DNA from: Nitrospirota bacterium
Lineage (GTDB): Bacteria > Nitrospirota > Nitrospiria > Nitrospirales > UBA8639
Assembly (NCBI GenBank): GCA_020355985.1
Contig: CP070628.1
Location: forward strand, 273,126-280,908
Length of the DNA: 7,783 nt
Reading direction: 5' to 3'
Under the pieces are notes generated by a model. That model worked only from the letters and a program-made list of their open reading frames with translations, was not told the origin of the DNA and did no database searches. The stretch's first letter is position 1; every line of letters starts with the position of its first letter. Made by a program: the position numbers and the translations under genes. Below, piece by piece: positions 6,915-7,783 of this stretch.

Positions 6915-7783
6915 ATGGCTAAATCATACGGAGCGAGTGATATTGTTGTCCTGGAAGGGATTGAACCAGTTCGACGTCGACCAGCGATGTATATTGGTGG
7001 GACGGATAAGACCGGCCTCCATCATTTGGTCTGGGAAATTCTCGACAATGCCATTGATGAGGTCATGAATGGCTACGCCTCACAGATTATTCTGGAATTG
7101 GATAAATCACGTGAAGGCATTCGCATCACTGACAATGGACGGGGTATTCCCGTCGAGAAGCACCCCAAGCACAAAAAGTCCGCACTGGAAATTATCATGA
7201 CCACCTTGCATGCCGGTGGGAAATTTGACACCGGCAGTTATATTCATTCGGGTGGCCTGCATGGCGTTGGGGCTTCGGTCGTGAATGCACTCTCTCGTCA
7301 CCTAGAGGTGCAAGTGAAGCGGGAGGGGAAGGAATGGATGCAAACATACCAAGCAGGCATTCCCCTAGGCCCGGTCAAAGCAAAAGGCAACGCAAAAGGC
7401 ACTGGAACGTCGGTATACTTTCGTCCAGACTCCAAAATTTTCGGGAAAGCCATTCAGTTCGATCCAGCCCTGCTGCAGGACACCTTGGATGCCAAAGCGT
7501 ATTTGCATAAAGGCTTGAAGCTAACCTTCAAGGACGGAACCACAGGTCAAACGCATCATTTTCATCACGAACAGGGCCTTAAAGAATATTTAAAAAAACT
7601 GGTAGGAGATCGCGGGAAAAAGCCCACGGTCGACTTTGTCTTTTACCTTGAACGCCAACTCACTAATGGAACACCAGGTTCGAACGGAGCCACTCCCAAT
7701 ATAGGATTGGAATTGGCCTTACAATGGACGGATGAACCAGCAGAATTTGTTAAAAGTTATGTGAACGGAGTTTCTACACCAAA
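6915..7783 (+). CDS. parE: Type IIA DNA topoisomerase subunit B, ParE/GyrB-like (3' end beyond window)
   Basis: This is the ATPase subunit that clamps and drives strand passage together with the A subunit upstream. The frame starts at ATG 6915 and is open to the window edge, giving 289 codons of a protein that is usually 630-800 residues. The GHKL (Bergerat) ATP site is complete: E41-I-L-D-N45 (N-box), DNGRGIP at 73-79, and GGLHGVGASVVNALS at 113-127. GTGTSVYFRPD (162-172) carries T165, at the position of the E. coli GyrB ATP-site threonine. KREGK (135-139) keeps the Arg136 that coumarins such as novobiocin contact. The transducer domain begins at about 220 and reaches SYVNGVSTP, just before the expected GGTH motif. 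The TOPRIM domain lies outside the window. ParE is chosen because of its ParC-like neighbour; the visible part alone does not separate ParE from GyrB. Confidence 0.9.
   Translation, partial: MAKSYGASDIVVLEGIEPVRRRPAMYIGGTDKTGLHHLVWEILDNAIDEVMNGYASQIILELDKSREGIRITDNGRGIPVEKHPKHKKSALEIIMTTLHAGGKFDTGSYIHSGGLHGVGASVVNALSRHLEVQVKREGKEWMQTYQAGIPLGPVKAKGNAKGTGTSVYFRPDSKIFGKAIQFDPALLQDTLDAKAYLHKGLKLTFKDGTTGQTHHFHHEQGLKEYLKKLVGDRGKKPTVDFVFYLERQLTNGTPGSNGATPNIGLELALQWTDEPAEFVKSYVNGVSTP

Overview
The window carries housekeeping genes of a Gram-negative-type bacterium with roughly balanced base composition (close to 50% GC by eye). The cell type is inferred from an exported PQQ-type dehydrogenase, a membrane-anchored M23 peptidase and MreB. 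The style of the type IIA topoisomerase pair and of the M23 protein would fit a Nitrospirota- or deltaproteobacteria-like lineage, but this is a guess from sequence style and nothing in the window proves it.

Layout. Positions 34-1293 (+) hold a glucose/sorbosone-type PQQ dehydrogenase whose single reading frame is cut by one in-frame TGA at 820-822. It converges, across 36 bases, on mreB (2358-1330, minus strand), which stands alone without mreC or mreD next to it on either side. A 499-base divergent intergenic region (2359-2857) follows. It contains a nested inverted repeat close to mreB, a second hairpin, a possible 28-codon leader ORF with a strong Shine-Dalgarno, and a plausible promoter for the rightward genes. 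The rightward set is an M23 metallopeptidase (2858-4297, GTG start), a ParC/GyrA-type topoisomerase subunit A (4428-6845) and the first 289 codons of its GyrB/ParE-type ATPase partner (6915 to the window end).

How the genes relate. The topoisomerase A and B subunits are adjacent, in the order A then B, 69 bases apart, and probably form one enzyme. The absence of a GyrA box at its usual place favours a topoisomerase IV role (chromosome decatenation) over gyrase. MreB and the M23 peptidase both act on the cell wall (filament scaffold and peptidoglycan hydrolase) and diverge from one control region, so coordinated expression is possible but unproven.

I found no mobile element, CRISPR array, tRNA or rRNA, and no convincing new multi-gene system. 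The points most worth a second look are the in-frame stop in the dehydrogenase, the 39-bp nested inverted repeat before mreB, the small ORF before the M23 gene, and the Ser-to-Val difference at the quinolone-contact position of the topoisomerase A subunit.
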